Below are positions 1 through 7,628 of a DNA stretch of 64,000 bases, piece after piece. The notes beneath the pieces are model-generated. The model was not told where the DNA came from and did no database searches. It saw only the letters and a program-made list of their open reading frames with translations. Origin of the DNA: Palsa-504 sp963839095. GTDB lineage: Bacteria > Actinomycetota > Actinomycetes > Streptosporangiales > Streptosporangiaceae. A program made the translations under genes and the position numbers. Where the stretch lies: contig CAWIUF010000029.1 in NCBI GenBank assembly GCA_963839095.1, positions 124,001 through 188,000 of the forward strand, in the 5' to 3' direction. Numbering within the stretch: the first letter of the stretch is position 1; each line of letters starts with the position of its first letter.

Positions 1-814
1 CGAGGTTCCGGCCCGAGGCGACCACCTCCTCGAACAGCCGCAGGGTGGCGTCGGCGTCCGGGTCGGTGACGAACCGCTGCGGCCAGTACGCCAGTGACTT
101 GGTGCCGATCCTGATCGACTCGATGTGATCCAGGCCGTTCCGCGGGTCGATGAGCGGCTCCAGGTACCGGCGGAGCACCGCCTCGCCCATGATCATGGGG
201 TCGCCGCCGGTGATCAGGACGCTGGTCACCTCGCGGTGTTCGGCCAGGTAGGCGATCAGGGTGCCGATGTCGTCGGAGGCCATCTTCAGCTCGGGCTCGT
301 CCACGAACTGCGCCCAGCGGAAGCAGTAGGTGCAGTACGCGTGGCAGGTCTGGCCCTGACGGGGGAAGAACAGCACCGTCTCCGGGTACTTGTGCTGCAG
401 GCCCGGGAGCGGCCTGCCGTGCAGGGTGGGCGCGTTCAGCAGCAGCTGGCCCGCCGGGTGGGGATTAAGCCTCATCCTTATCTCGTGCGCGGCCGCCCGC
501 AGGGCGCTCTCGGGGGCGCCGTCGTCGATCAGGCCCGCGAGCCGCTGCACGTCCGCCGCGGGCAGCATGTCCGGCTGCGGGAAGACGAGGCGGTAGATCG
601 GGTCGTCCGGGGCCGCGTCCCAGTCGATCAGCTGCTCGACCACGTACGCGTTCGTCCGGAACGGCAGCACGGTCGCGACCGCCCGGACCGCCAGCCGCTC
701 CCCAGGTGAAAGACCTGCCCGCTGGACGAGCATGTCCAGATGTTTCGCCGAGTAAGCGCGAAAGCCGCGGCCCCCCGGCCGCGCCTGCGGTATGACCTGC
801 TGAATATCAGTCAC
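1..814 (-). CDS. KamA-family radical SAM aminomutase-like protein (3' end beyond the window)
   Basis: Reading leftward from a GTG at 814, 271 codons are open to the window edge. The protein resembles lysine 2,3-aminomutase: a radical SAM cluster motif CxxxCxYC (CHAYCTYCFRW, Cys at about 157, 161 and 164) is followed by the SAM-binding GGDP stretch (ITGGDPMIM). Family members use S-adenosylmethionine, a 4Fe-4S cluster and PLP to move an amino group; the PLP lysine would lie in the missing C-terminus. A strong ribosome site (GGAGGGA) lies about 8 bases upstream of the GTG. Many actinobacterial KamA homologues are uncharacterised, so the substrate (lysine or another amino acid) cannot be inferred. 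The gene diverges from plsX across about 500 bases. Confidence 0.85.
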   Translation of the reverse strand, partial: MTDIQQVIPQARPGGRGFRAYSAKHLDMLVQRAGLSPGERLAVRAVATVLPFRTNAYVVEQLIDWDAAPDDPIYRLVFPQPDMLPAADVQRLAGLIDDGAPESALRAAAHEIRMRLNPHPAGQLLLNAPTLHGRPLPGLQHKYPETVLFFPRQGQTCHAYCTYCFRWAQFVDEPELKMASDDIGTLIAYLAEHREVTSVLITGGDPMIMGEAVLRRYLEPLIDPRNGLDHIESIRIGTKSLAYWPQRFVTDPDADATLRLFEEVVASGRNL

Positions 815-1313
815 GCCTTCTCCCTCCGTTGGACGCGCCGGGCGCTGCGTTGCGCCGCGAAACGCGTGACAATAGCCCCAAAGACACCCGCTCCCCAGCG
901 GTTCCCCCGCCTGCCCGCGCTATCTGCCTAACGCATGACGATAACTGCTCCCACCGGTTTATTACGCACCGGCGGCCTCGTTGGTTCCGATTGCCGTTCC
1001 GCCTTTCTGCCGTTGAGACAATTACCATGTTTCGCAGCGAGTGTTCGACCGAATCACAGCAAGTTCCAAGAACGTAGTTTTTTAGTCTGCTGCAATACAT
1101 GCCTATTAGCCGTACAATGCCGGGCCGGTTCTGGTCCAGGCCAGGGCCGCGCCGATACCGCGAGCCAGCCCCGCCCGAACCGCTCGTCAGGGCCATAATG
1201 GGGCCCACCAGTCCGGCACTGGAGGTGAAGGACACGCTACGTATGATGCACCGTCCGCGGCCGCGCACCGGGGTGACCCGCTGAGTACGGGACCGGACGG
1301 CCAGGAGGGGCCC
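815..1313. other. Intergenic region between divergent kamA-like gene and plsX
   Basis: About 500 bases with no convincing gene on either strand; short open frames here lack both ribosome sites and protein-like composition. The left half is noticeably less GC-rich than its surroundings (about 960-1100). A TATGAT hexamer at 1242-1247 could be a -10 box for plsX, but its -35 partner is poor. A strong AGGAGG (1303-1308) belongs to plsX. The rpmF and DUF177 genes that often precede plsX are absent. Confidence 0.4.
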
Positions 1314-2702
1314 GTGCCCCCGGACGGCGGGACCGGCCCGGATGGCCGCCGGGAGCCCGGCCCCGCCGGTGGCGCCGGGACCGGCGCCACCGTGCCCGCC
1401 CCGGAGCGCCCGGGCTACCGGCCGGTGCGCGCGGGACCCAGCTCGGAGCGTCCGGCGCGCCCGGATCCCGGCGCGGCCCGCCCGGTGATCGCGGTGGACG
1501 CCATGGGCGGCGACCACGCCCCCGGCGAGATCGTGGCCGGGGCGCTCGCGGCCCAGCGCGAGCACGGCCTCCGGGTGCTGCTGACCGGGCCCGCCGCCCG
1601 GCTGCGCCAGGTGCTCGGCGGGATGGGGGCCATCGACGAGATCCAGATCGTGCCGGCCGAGGACAACCTGGCGATGGACGAAGGCGCGCTGGCCAGCCTG
1701 CGCCGCCCGCGGTCGAGCGTGGCGGTGGCGTGCCAGCTGGTCCGGCGCGGTGACGCGGCCGCCGTGGTCTCGGCCGGGTCGACCGGCGGCATCGTGGCCA
1801 CCGCGCGGCTGCGGCTGCGTTCCCAGCCGGGCGTGCTACGGCCGGGGCTCGCCGTCGTGCTGCCGACCCGCCCGGGCCGCACGGTGCTGATCGACGCGGG
1901 CGCCACTGCCGACCCCAAACCGGAGATGCTGGTCCAGTTCGGCCAGCTCGGCGTAGCCTACGCGCAGACCGCGCTGGGCGTGCTCGCGCCCCGGGTGGGA
2001 CTGCTCACGATCGGGACCGAGCCGGGGAAGGGCAACAAGTTCACCCGGCGCGCGCACGAGCTGCTGGCCAGCGACCCGCCGCACGGCGCGCTCCCGCTGA
2101 GCTTCGCCGGCAACGTAGAGGGCGGCGACCTGCTGGCCGGCCAGCTCGACGTGATCGTGACCGACGGCTTCACCGGGAACGTGGCCCTGAAGACGCTCGA
2201 GGGCTCGATCCGGTTCGCCGCGGCCGAGCTGCGCGCGGCGGTCACCGGCACGCGCACCGCCCGGGTCGGCGCGTTCCTGCAGCGCCGCGGCCTGCGGGAG
2301 CTGAGCGACCGGCTCGACGCGGAGAGCTATGGCGGAGCCGTGCTGCTCGGCCTGGGCGGCACCGTGGTGATCGCGCACGGGGCCAGCACCGCCCGCGCCG
2401 TCACCTCCGCCTGCGTGCTCGCGGCGGACCTGGCCCGCGGCCAGATCACCGAGAAGATCACGCAGCGGCTGGGCCCGGGTCGCTCGGCCGCCCGCGGCGG
2501 CCACTTCCTGCGCCGCCCGTTACCGAACCGCCGGCTATTACGCCCGGCCGGGCTCGGGCCGCCGATAAACTTGAGTCATGGCCGATCCACAGCAGGTTCT
2601 CGCTCAGCGGGTGCACGACGCCATCGTCGCGTCGTTCGGCCCGGACTACGGCGACGCCGACCCGCTGATCCGGCCGTCCTCGTTCGCCGATTTCCAGGCT
2701 AA
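1314..2702 (+). CDS. plsX: Phosphate acyltransferase PlsX (C-terminal end uncertain)
   Basis: PlsX makes acyl-phosphate from acyl-ACP, the first step of the PlsX/PlsY route to phosphatidic acid; it is a soluble, membrane-associated enzyme. The family core begins VIAVDAMGGDHAP at residue 58 and runs through SAGSTGG, a glycine-rich GNVEGGD segment and TDGFTGN. The GTG at 1314 is preferred because AGGAGG lies 5 bases upstream; this gives a 57-residue Pro/Gly-rich N-terminal extension, and GTG 1485 at the core is the alternative. Conserved sequence stops near 2480. The open frame then runs 125 bases into argS, which is implausible. A neighbouring frame stops at TAA 2566-2568, just before argS, and that span equals a multiple of three plus one, so a one-base insertion near the 3' end is likely. 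Confidence 0.85.
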   Translation: MPPDGGTGPDGRREPGPAGGAGTGATVPAPERPGYRPVRAGPSSERPARPDPGAARPVIAVDAMGGDHAPGEIVAGALAAQREHGLRVLLTGPAARLRQVLGGMGAIDEIQIVPAEDNLAMDEGALASLRRPRSSVAVACQLVRRGDAAAVVSAGSTGGIVATARLRLRSQPGVLRPGLAVVLPTRPGRTVLIDAGATADPKPEMLVQFGQLGVAYAQTALGVLAPRVGLLTIGTEPGKGNKFTRRAHELLASDPPHGALPLSFAGNVEGGDLLAGQLDVIVTDGFTGNVALKTLEGSIRFAAAELRAAVTGTRTARVGAFLQRRGLRELSDRLDAESYGGAVLLGLGGTVVIAHGASTARAVTSACVLAADLARGQITEKITQRLGPGRSAARGGHFLRRPLPNRRLLRPAGLGPPINLSHGRSTAGSRSAGARRHRRVVRPGLRRRRPADPAVLVRRFPG

Positions 2703-4371
2703 CGTGGCCCTGCCGCTCGGTAAGCGGCTGCGCCGTCCGCCGCGGGAGGTCGCCGCCGAGCTGGCCGCCCGGCTGGACGTGGCGGACATCTGCGCCGACC
2801 CGGAAGTCAGCGGGCCCGGCTTCATCAACCTCACCCTGCGCGACGACTGGATCGCCGCCCAGGCCTCGCGGATGCTCGGCGACCCCCGGCTCGGCCTCGA
2901 GCTGACCGAGCACCCGCAGACGGTGGTGGTGGAGTACTCCTCGCCCAACGTGGCCAAGGAAATGCACGTCGGGCATCTGCGCACCACCATCGTCGGCGAT
3001 GCCATCGCCAGCGTCCTGGAGTTCGCCGGGCACCGGGTGATCAGGGACAACCACGTCGGCGACTGGGGCACCCCGTTCGGCATGCTGATCGAGCACCTGC
3101 TCGACGTGGGCGAGGAATCGGCGGACGCCGAACTGCTGACCACCGACCCGAACGCGTTCTACCAGGCGGCCCGGTACAAGTTCGACAACGACCCCGCGTT
3201 CACCGAGCGGGCGCGGGCCCGCCTGGTGCAGTTGCAGGCCGGGGACCCGGCCACGATGGCCATCTGGCAGCGGCTGGTCGACATCTACCGGGGCTACCTG
3301 CACCAGGTCTACACCCGGCTCGGGGTGAGCCTGACCGACGACGACATCCGCGGCGAGAGCTTCTACAACGACCTGCTCGCGGACACCGTCGCCGTCTTGG
3401 TGGAGAGGGGCATCGCGACCGAGAGCGAGGGCGCGCTGTGCGCGTTCCCGGCGGGCTTCACCGGCCGTGAGGGCAAGCCGCTGCCGCTGATCATCCGCAA
3501 GAGCGACGGCGGCTACAACTACGCCACCACCGACCTGGCCGCGATCCGCTACCGGGTCGACAAGCTCAGTGTCGACCGGTCGGTCTACGTGGTCGGCTCC
3601 GAGCAGGCCCTGCACTTCCAGATGGTCTTCGCGGTCGCCCGGGAGGCCGGCTGGATTCCCGGCGGCGTCCGCTTCGAGCACGCCCAGATCGGCATGGTGC
3701 TCGGCGAGGACGGCGGCCGGCTCAAGACCCGGGAAGGCGAGACGCCCAAGCTCAGCAGCCTGCTCGACGAGGGCGTCGACCGGGCCCGCGCCATCTTGGA
3801 CGAGGTGGACGCGGCCTCCCGGTTCGGCCCGGCCGAGCTCGACGCGGTGGCCGAGGCGGTCGGTATCGGCGCGGTGAAGTACGCCGACCTGTCCACCGCC
3901 CGGGAGAGCGCCTACCTGTTCGACTGGGACCGGATGATCTCGTTCCGCGGCAACACCGGGCCGTACCTGCAGTACGCGACCGCGCGGATCCGGTCGATCT
4001 TCCGCCGCGCGGACGCGGGCGCCGCCGGAGTCGCCGGCGCGCGGGAGGGCGAGCTGGCCGGGGCGGCGGAGGCCGCCGCCCGGGCGGCCGGCGTGACGTT
4101 GACGGCGGCCCCGGAGCGGGCGCTCGCGCTGCGGCTGCTCAGTTTTGGCGCGATGGTGACCCAGCTCGGCGAGACCACCGAACCGCACCGCCTGTGCGCC
4201 TACCTGTTCGACGTGGCCAGCTTGTTCACCACGTTCTACGAGGAGTGCCCGGTGCTCAAGGCGGAGTCCGAGTCGCTGCGGGTCAGCCGGCTCGCGCTCT
4301 GCGCGCTCACGCTGGACGCGCTGGCCCTCGGGCTCGGCCTGCTCGGGGTGCCGGTTCCCGAGCGGATGTAA
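2578..4371 (+). CDS. argS: Arginyl-tRNA synthetase
   Basis: Class I synthetase charging tRNA-Arg in the cytoplasm, 597 residues and apparently intact. The N-terminal additional domain (residues about 1-110, SFADFQANVALPL) recognises the tRNA D-loop. The HIGH-type signature is HVGH within SPNVAKEMHVGHLRTT (about 122-137). The KMSKS loop is replaced by LKTREGET near 382, as is usual for bacterial ArgRS. The anticodon-binding DALR domain ends in PVPERM. The ATG at 2578 sits about 10 bases after the alternative plsX stop, so the two genes are probably co-transcribed. Its stop is 6 bases from the stop of the convergent lipoprotein gene. Confidence 0.95.
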   Translation: MADPQQVLAQRVHDAIVASFGPDYGDADPLIRPSSFADFQANVALPLGKRLRRPPREVAAELAARLDVADICADPEVSGPGFINLTLRDDWIAAQASRMLGDPRLGLELTEHPQTVVVEYSSPNVAKEMHVGHLRTTIVGDAIASVLEFAGHRVIRDNHVGDWGTPFGMLIEHLLDVGEESADAELLTTDPNAFYQAARYKFDNDPAFTERARARLVQLQAGDPATMAIWQRLVDIYRGYLHQVYTRLGVSLTDDDIRGESFYNDLLADTVAVLVERGIATESEGALCAFPAGFTGREGKPLPLIIRKSDGGYNYATTDLAAIRYRVDKLSVDRSVYVVGSEQALHFQMVFAVAREAGWIPGGVRFEHAQIGMVLGEDGGRLKTREGETPKLSSLLDEGVDRARAILDEVDAASRFGPAELDAVAEAVGIGAVKYADLSTARESAYLFDWDRMISFRGNTGPYLQYATARIRSIFRRADAGAAGVAGAREGELAGAAEAAARAAGVTLTAAPERALALRLLSFGAMVTQLGETTEPHRLCAYLFDVASLFTTFYEECPVLKAESESLRVSRLALCALTLDALALGLGLLGVPVPERM

Positions 4372-4377
4372 GGGGCC

Positions 4378-5605
4378 TCAGCTCAGGGTGGAGGCGATGA
4401 CGACCGGGGTGCCCCGGCCCAGGAAGAAGATGCCCGGGTAGCCGGCGGTATGGAAGCCGGCGTTCGGGATTACCCCGCAACCGGGAGTGCTCGATCCGCA
4501 GCGTGCCGGTCCTGTCGTTGCTGACGAAGAACACCGCCCCGCCGCCTTCGGTGGCGCTGTTGCCGGTGATGACCGTCCCGTCGATCGTCACCGTGTAGCT
4601 GTTCCCGTCGGTGTAGATGGCCCCGCCGCTGCCGCCTCCCGGCGTGCCCGCCTGGGCCGGGTTGGCGCCCCGGCCGATCGCCCGGTTACCCGTAAAGGTG
4701 CTGCCCTGGATCACCCAGGAGACCCCGATACTGCTCAGGGCGCCCCCGTTGGAGCACACGCCACCGGTGAAGGTGCTCCCGGTGATGGAGACCGGGCGGT
4801 TCTGGTACTGGCTCAGCGCCCGGATCGCCGCCCCGCCGAGGTCCGGGCCGCTGGCGTCACAGCGGTTACCGGTGAAGTGCGAGCCGGTGACCTTCAGCTG
4901 ACCGCCACGGTCGAAGATGGCCCCGCCGCCCCCGCCGTCGAAGAGCTGGCCGGTGGAATTGCCGTTCGCGAACGTCATGTTCCGCACGGTCAGAACCGGG
5001 GTGGACTGATCCTGGCAGTGGGATGTCGTCCACGCCTGGGCCGGGTCACAGGTGTCCATGTACAGGATCCGCCGGACGCCGCCGCCGCTCAGCGTCACCC
5101 GGCCGCCCCCGTCGAGGACGACCCGGGAGCTGGTGTTGCGGACCTTGGCGGTGGCCTTCATCACGATGGTCACCGGACGCGGACCGCACGAGAACGTGAT
5201 CACGCCGCCCGCGGCGACCGCGCGGACCACGGCCTGCGAGGTGCAGCTGGCCGGGGTGCCGTGGCCGATCACGTGGTCGGAATGAACAGCGCTCACCGCC
5301 GGGACCGGCGGGCTGGCCGTCCGGCCGGGGGACCGCGGTGCCGTCGCCGCGGGTGCCGCCGCCGCTCCGCCGGTCCGGGCCGGGCCGGCCGCGGGCGTGC
5401 TCTGACGCTTCTTGGGGTGATGGCTGGGCTGAGCAGGCTGACTCACAGCCGGCTGCGGCGACGGGGGCGCGGAGCTGGCCAGCACGACCGCGCGGGTGGT
5501 CGGCTGAGCCGCCACGGAAGCACCGCTGGACGACCCGCACGCCGCCAGGGCAGCCGCCGACGTGAGGACGGCCGTCAGGACACCCGCCCTGCTGGTGAGA
5601 CGCAT
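4378..5605 (-). CDS. Secreted beta-helix (polymorphic-repeat) lipoprotein, frameshifted near 3' end
   Basis: The N-terminus is a lipoprotein signal (MRLTSRAGVLTAVL...ALAAC), predicting a lipid-anchored exported protein. A Ser/Pro/Ala-rich linker (to about residue 110) precedes a right-handed beta-helix built from repeats containing GGAIF, GGAIYTD, GGAVFF and FTGN motifs (about 150-380), as in the chlamydial Pmp/pectate-lyase-like fold. ATG 5605 is chosen over an upstream ATG because it starts the signal peptide. Near 4465 one extra base (gene sense CCC-G-AAC) breaks the frame; the other frame continues to a natural end at TGA 4378-4380, and the span is 3n+1. Surface adhesion or polysaccharide binding is possible, but no catalytic residues are obvious. 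Confidence 0.65.
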
Positions 5606-6001
5606 AGGGACAGACGGTAGCAACGAGGCAGGCGGCGAGGGTCGTTTTCGCCCGATACGGGGCTGAGACGTCCGCGCTGGCCGCCGGTCTCGGCCGTGAC
5701 CGGGGATGCCTGACCCGGGGATGCCTGGCCGGGACCGGTTCCCGGGCGGATGTAACCGGGAGCTGAACTCCTCCCTTTCGGCCGGGCCCTTCCCCGTATC
5801 ACGCGTCGCGAGCATGTGAACTCAGGAACGTACTGCTTACGCCGGGCCGGATTCCGGGCTGGGCACCGGCCAATCGGGCAATCTCGGACGCATGGACACG
5901 GACGGGCCGTCCATCGGCTACTCACGAACACCACGGGCCCGGACAGTCTTACCCCCGGACGCGCGAAGCGGGCGCGACGTCCCCGGAACAAGGAGGCATT
6001 C

Positions 6002-6886
6002 ATGATCGCCCGCGCTCGACGTTACGGGAAGAGTTCGGTGAAGACCCGGGTCGGCATCGCGACCGCGCTACTGGCCGGCGGTGCCGTGGCGGCAGCCGCC
6101 GTCCTGGCCAGCGGCCACGGGGTGGCGGCGACCGCCACGTCGGCCGCCTTCTCGACTGGCTTCGGCAACGAGGGAAACACCCTCAGCTCGGCGATGAGCA
6201 ACTGGAATGGTTCCAGGCAGAGTTCTTACGCCGCGCTCGCCGGGCTCACCCAGGCCCGGCAGTTCAGCCAGACGAGTCACCGAGGCAAGGTGCTCGCCGT
6301 GCAGCGCGGCATCGTCGTCCTGGCCACGAAGAAGTTCCTGATCTTGCAGTCGGCCAACGGCTCGCTGCATTTGTGGCTGCTGACCGGCAGGACGCAGTTC
6401 CAGAACGTCTCGGCCACGACCGCGGGCATGAAGGCGATGACCGCGAGCCCCAGCGCGGCGCAGCAGGCGATGGTCTCGGGCAACATGCTCCCGTCGACCA
6501 CGTTGCTGGCTGGCAGCCCCACCACGGCGGCGGCCATGCTGACGCCGACCCCGGCGGCGCAGACCGTCACCGTCCAGATAGCGAATACCAACCTCACCGT
6601 GACGGTCACCGTGACCAGGAGCATGGCCACGGTGTCCCAGACGGCTACTACCCCGCTGAACAGCATGCCCACCTGGAGCCCGGTCACGTTCACCCAGAGC
6701 GCGTGGATGGCCCCGAACATGGTGGCCCGCGGTGACCTGGCGCTGGTCGCCGGGACACGGTCGCACTGGACGCTGAAGGCTCAGCTCGTCCTGTTCGCCC
6801 CGCTGACCACCGCTGACGTCGGCGGCCGGGCAGCCGTCCCGGCAACCCCGGTCACGCAGCCGACCGCAGTGGCGACCCACTGGTGA
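6002..6886 (+). CDS. Exported protein of unknown function (small beta-domain type)
   Basis: The start ATG 6002 is set by AAGGAGG seven bases upstream; a longer frame from 5816 lacks such a site. The 294-residue product has a basic N-terminus, one hydrophobic segment (GIATALLAGGAVAAAAVLA, about 20-40) acting as signal or anchor, and an Ala/Ser/Thr-rich exported portion. A stretch GKVLAVQRGIVVLAT followed by a TGRTQFQN segment resembles the DUF5666-like beta fold that recurs in exported actinobacterial proteins, and TVTVTVTR is a predicted beta strand. I do not recognise the family. Its stop codon overlaps the start (GTGA) of the winged-helix gene downstream, so translation is coupled and the two may be functionally linked. 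Confidence 0.6.
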   Translation: MIARARRYGKSSVKTRVGIATALLAGGAVAAAAVLASGHGVAATATSAAFSTGFGNEGNTLSSAMSNWNGSRQSSYAALAGLTQARQFSQTSHRGKVLAVQRGIVVLATKKFLILQSANGSLHLWLLTGRTQFQNVSATTAGMKAMTASPSAAQQAMVSGNMLPSTTLLAGSPTTAAAMLTPTPAAQTVTVQIANTNLTVTVTVTRSMATVSQTATTPLNSMPTWSPVTFTQSAWMAPNMVARGDLALVAGTRSHWTLKAQLVLFAPLTTADVGGRAAVPATPVTQPTAVATHW

Positions 6887-7524
6887 GACCAGCCAGTCAG
6901 TCTGAGCCGGCGCACCCGCGTTCCATGCGGGTGCGCCGGCACCGGCCTGCCTCCCCTCACTTCGCCATGGCAGATACGCATGACATCTCCCCTGTCCCCG
7001 AGGACCCGCAGGTGCTGCGCTGCGGCGACCTCGTGCTCGACGAGGCCCGGTGGACGGTGCACCGGGCCGGGACGCTGGTGGACCTGTCCCCGACCGAGTT
7101 CCGCCTGCTGGCCTGCCTGCTGCGGCATCAGGGCAGCGTGCTGAGCCGGACGCAGCTCCTGCAGCAGGTGTGGGGCCGCGGCTACGCCGGCCGGCCCCAG
7201 GTGGTGGAGACCTACGTCAGCTACCTGCGGCGCAAGCTCCACCAGCTCGGACCGCCCCTCATCCACACCCGCCGCGGCGTCGGCTACCTGATCTGCGACC
7301 CGGACCCGGGTGCGCCGGACCTGGGCGCCCGGACCTGGGCGCACCGGAGCCCGGCCGGGAAACCCCGCCGCCCGCCGTCTCGCGTCCGGGAACCGGATGA
7401 CGTAGGCTCGGAAACGGGTTCGCGCAACCGCAGGCTCAGGAGGCGGACATGGACGGACTCATCTTGCTGGTGTTCATCTGCGCCATCCTGGCGTTCGGAT
7501 GGACCCGTATCCGCGGCAAGATGA
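6883..7524 (+). CDS. Stand-alone OmpR-type winged-helix DNA-binding protein
   Basis: Residues about 45-145 form a complete OmpR/PhoB-type effector domain: LSPTEFRLLACLLRHQGSVLSR, then QVWG, the recognition helix VVETYVSYLRRKL and the wing HTRRGVGYLI. There is no receiver domain before it, so if the gene is complete it is not a classical response regulator. GTG 6883 overlaps the upstream stop; ATG 6925 and ATG 6967 are alternatives and none has a clear ribosome site. After the wing the reading becomes Arg/Pro-rich and overlaps the next gene by 76 bases, so the true C-terminus is probably earlier (a stop exists in another frame at about 7400) and an indel is suspected. It may regulate the exported protein upstream. 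Confidence 0.65.
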   Translation: MRPASQSEPAHPRSMRVRRHRPASPHFAMADTHDISPVPEDPQVLRCGDLVLDEARWTVHRAGTLVDLSPTEFRLLACLLRHQGSVLSRTQLLQQVWGRGYAGRPQVVETYVSYLRRKLHQLGPPLIHTRRGVGYLICDPDPGAPDLGARTWAHRSPAGKPRRPPSRVREPDDVGSETGSRNRRLRRRTWTDSSCWCSSAPSWRSDGPVSAAR

Positions 7525-7616
7525 AGCTCAGCGTGTCGGGAAAGCACTGGCTGGCGCCGATTATCATCATCGGCGTGGTCTTGCTCCTGACGTACGCGTC
7601 GCACGTCGGCCACTGA
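7449..7616 (+). CDS. Small membrane protein, 55 residues
   Basis: ATG 7449 follows an AGGAGG site by 6 bases and opens a 55-codon frame to TGA 7614. The product has two hydrophobic helices, MDGLILLVFICAILAFGW and APIIIIGVVLLLTYA, separated by a short basic loop (RIRGKMKLS), so it should be a two-helix hairpin in the cell membrane. The good ribosome site and the clear membrane topology support a real gene despite its size. It overlaps the doubtful tail of the preceding winged-helix gene. No function is evident. Confidence 0.65.
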   Translation: MDGLILLVFICAILAFGWTRIRGKMKLSVSGKHWLAPIIIIGVVLLLTYASHVGH

Positions 7617-7628
7617 CGTAGCGCGCCG

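Noticed and set aside
1226..1284. A 19-codon frame before plsX starting GTG after GGAG
   Set aside because: Basic, non-conserved-looking product with weak ribosome-site evidence; could equally be leader sequence.
2458..4188. A 576-codon minus-strand frame opposite argS
   Set aside because: Antisense shadow of a clear ArgRS; no protein-like features.
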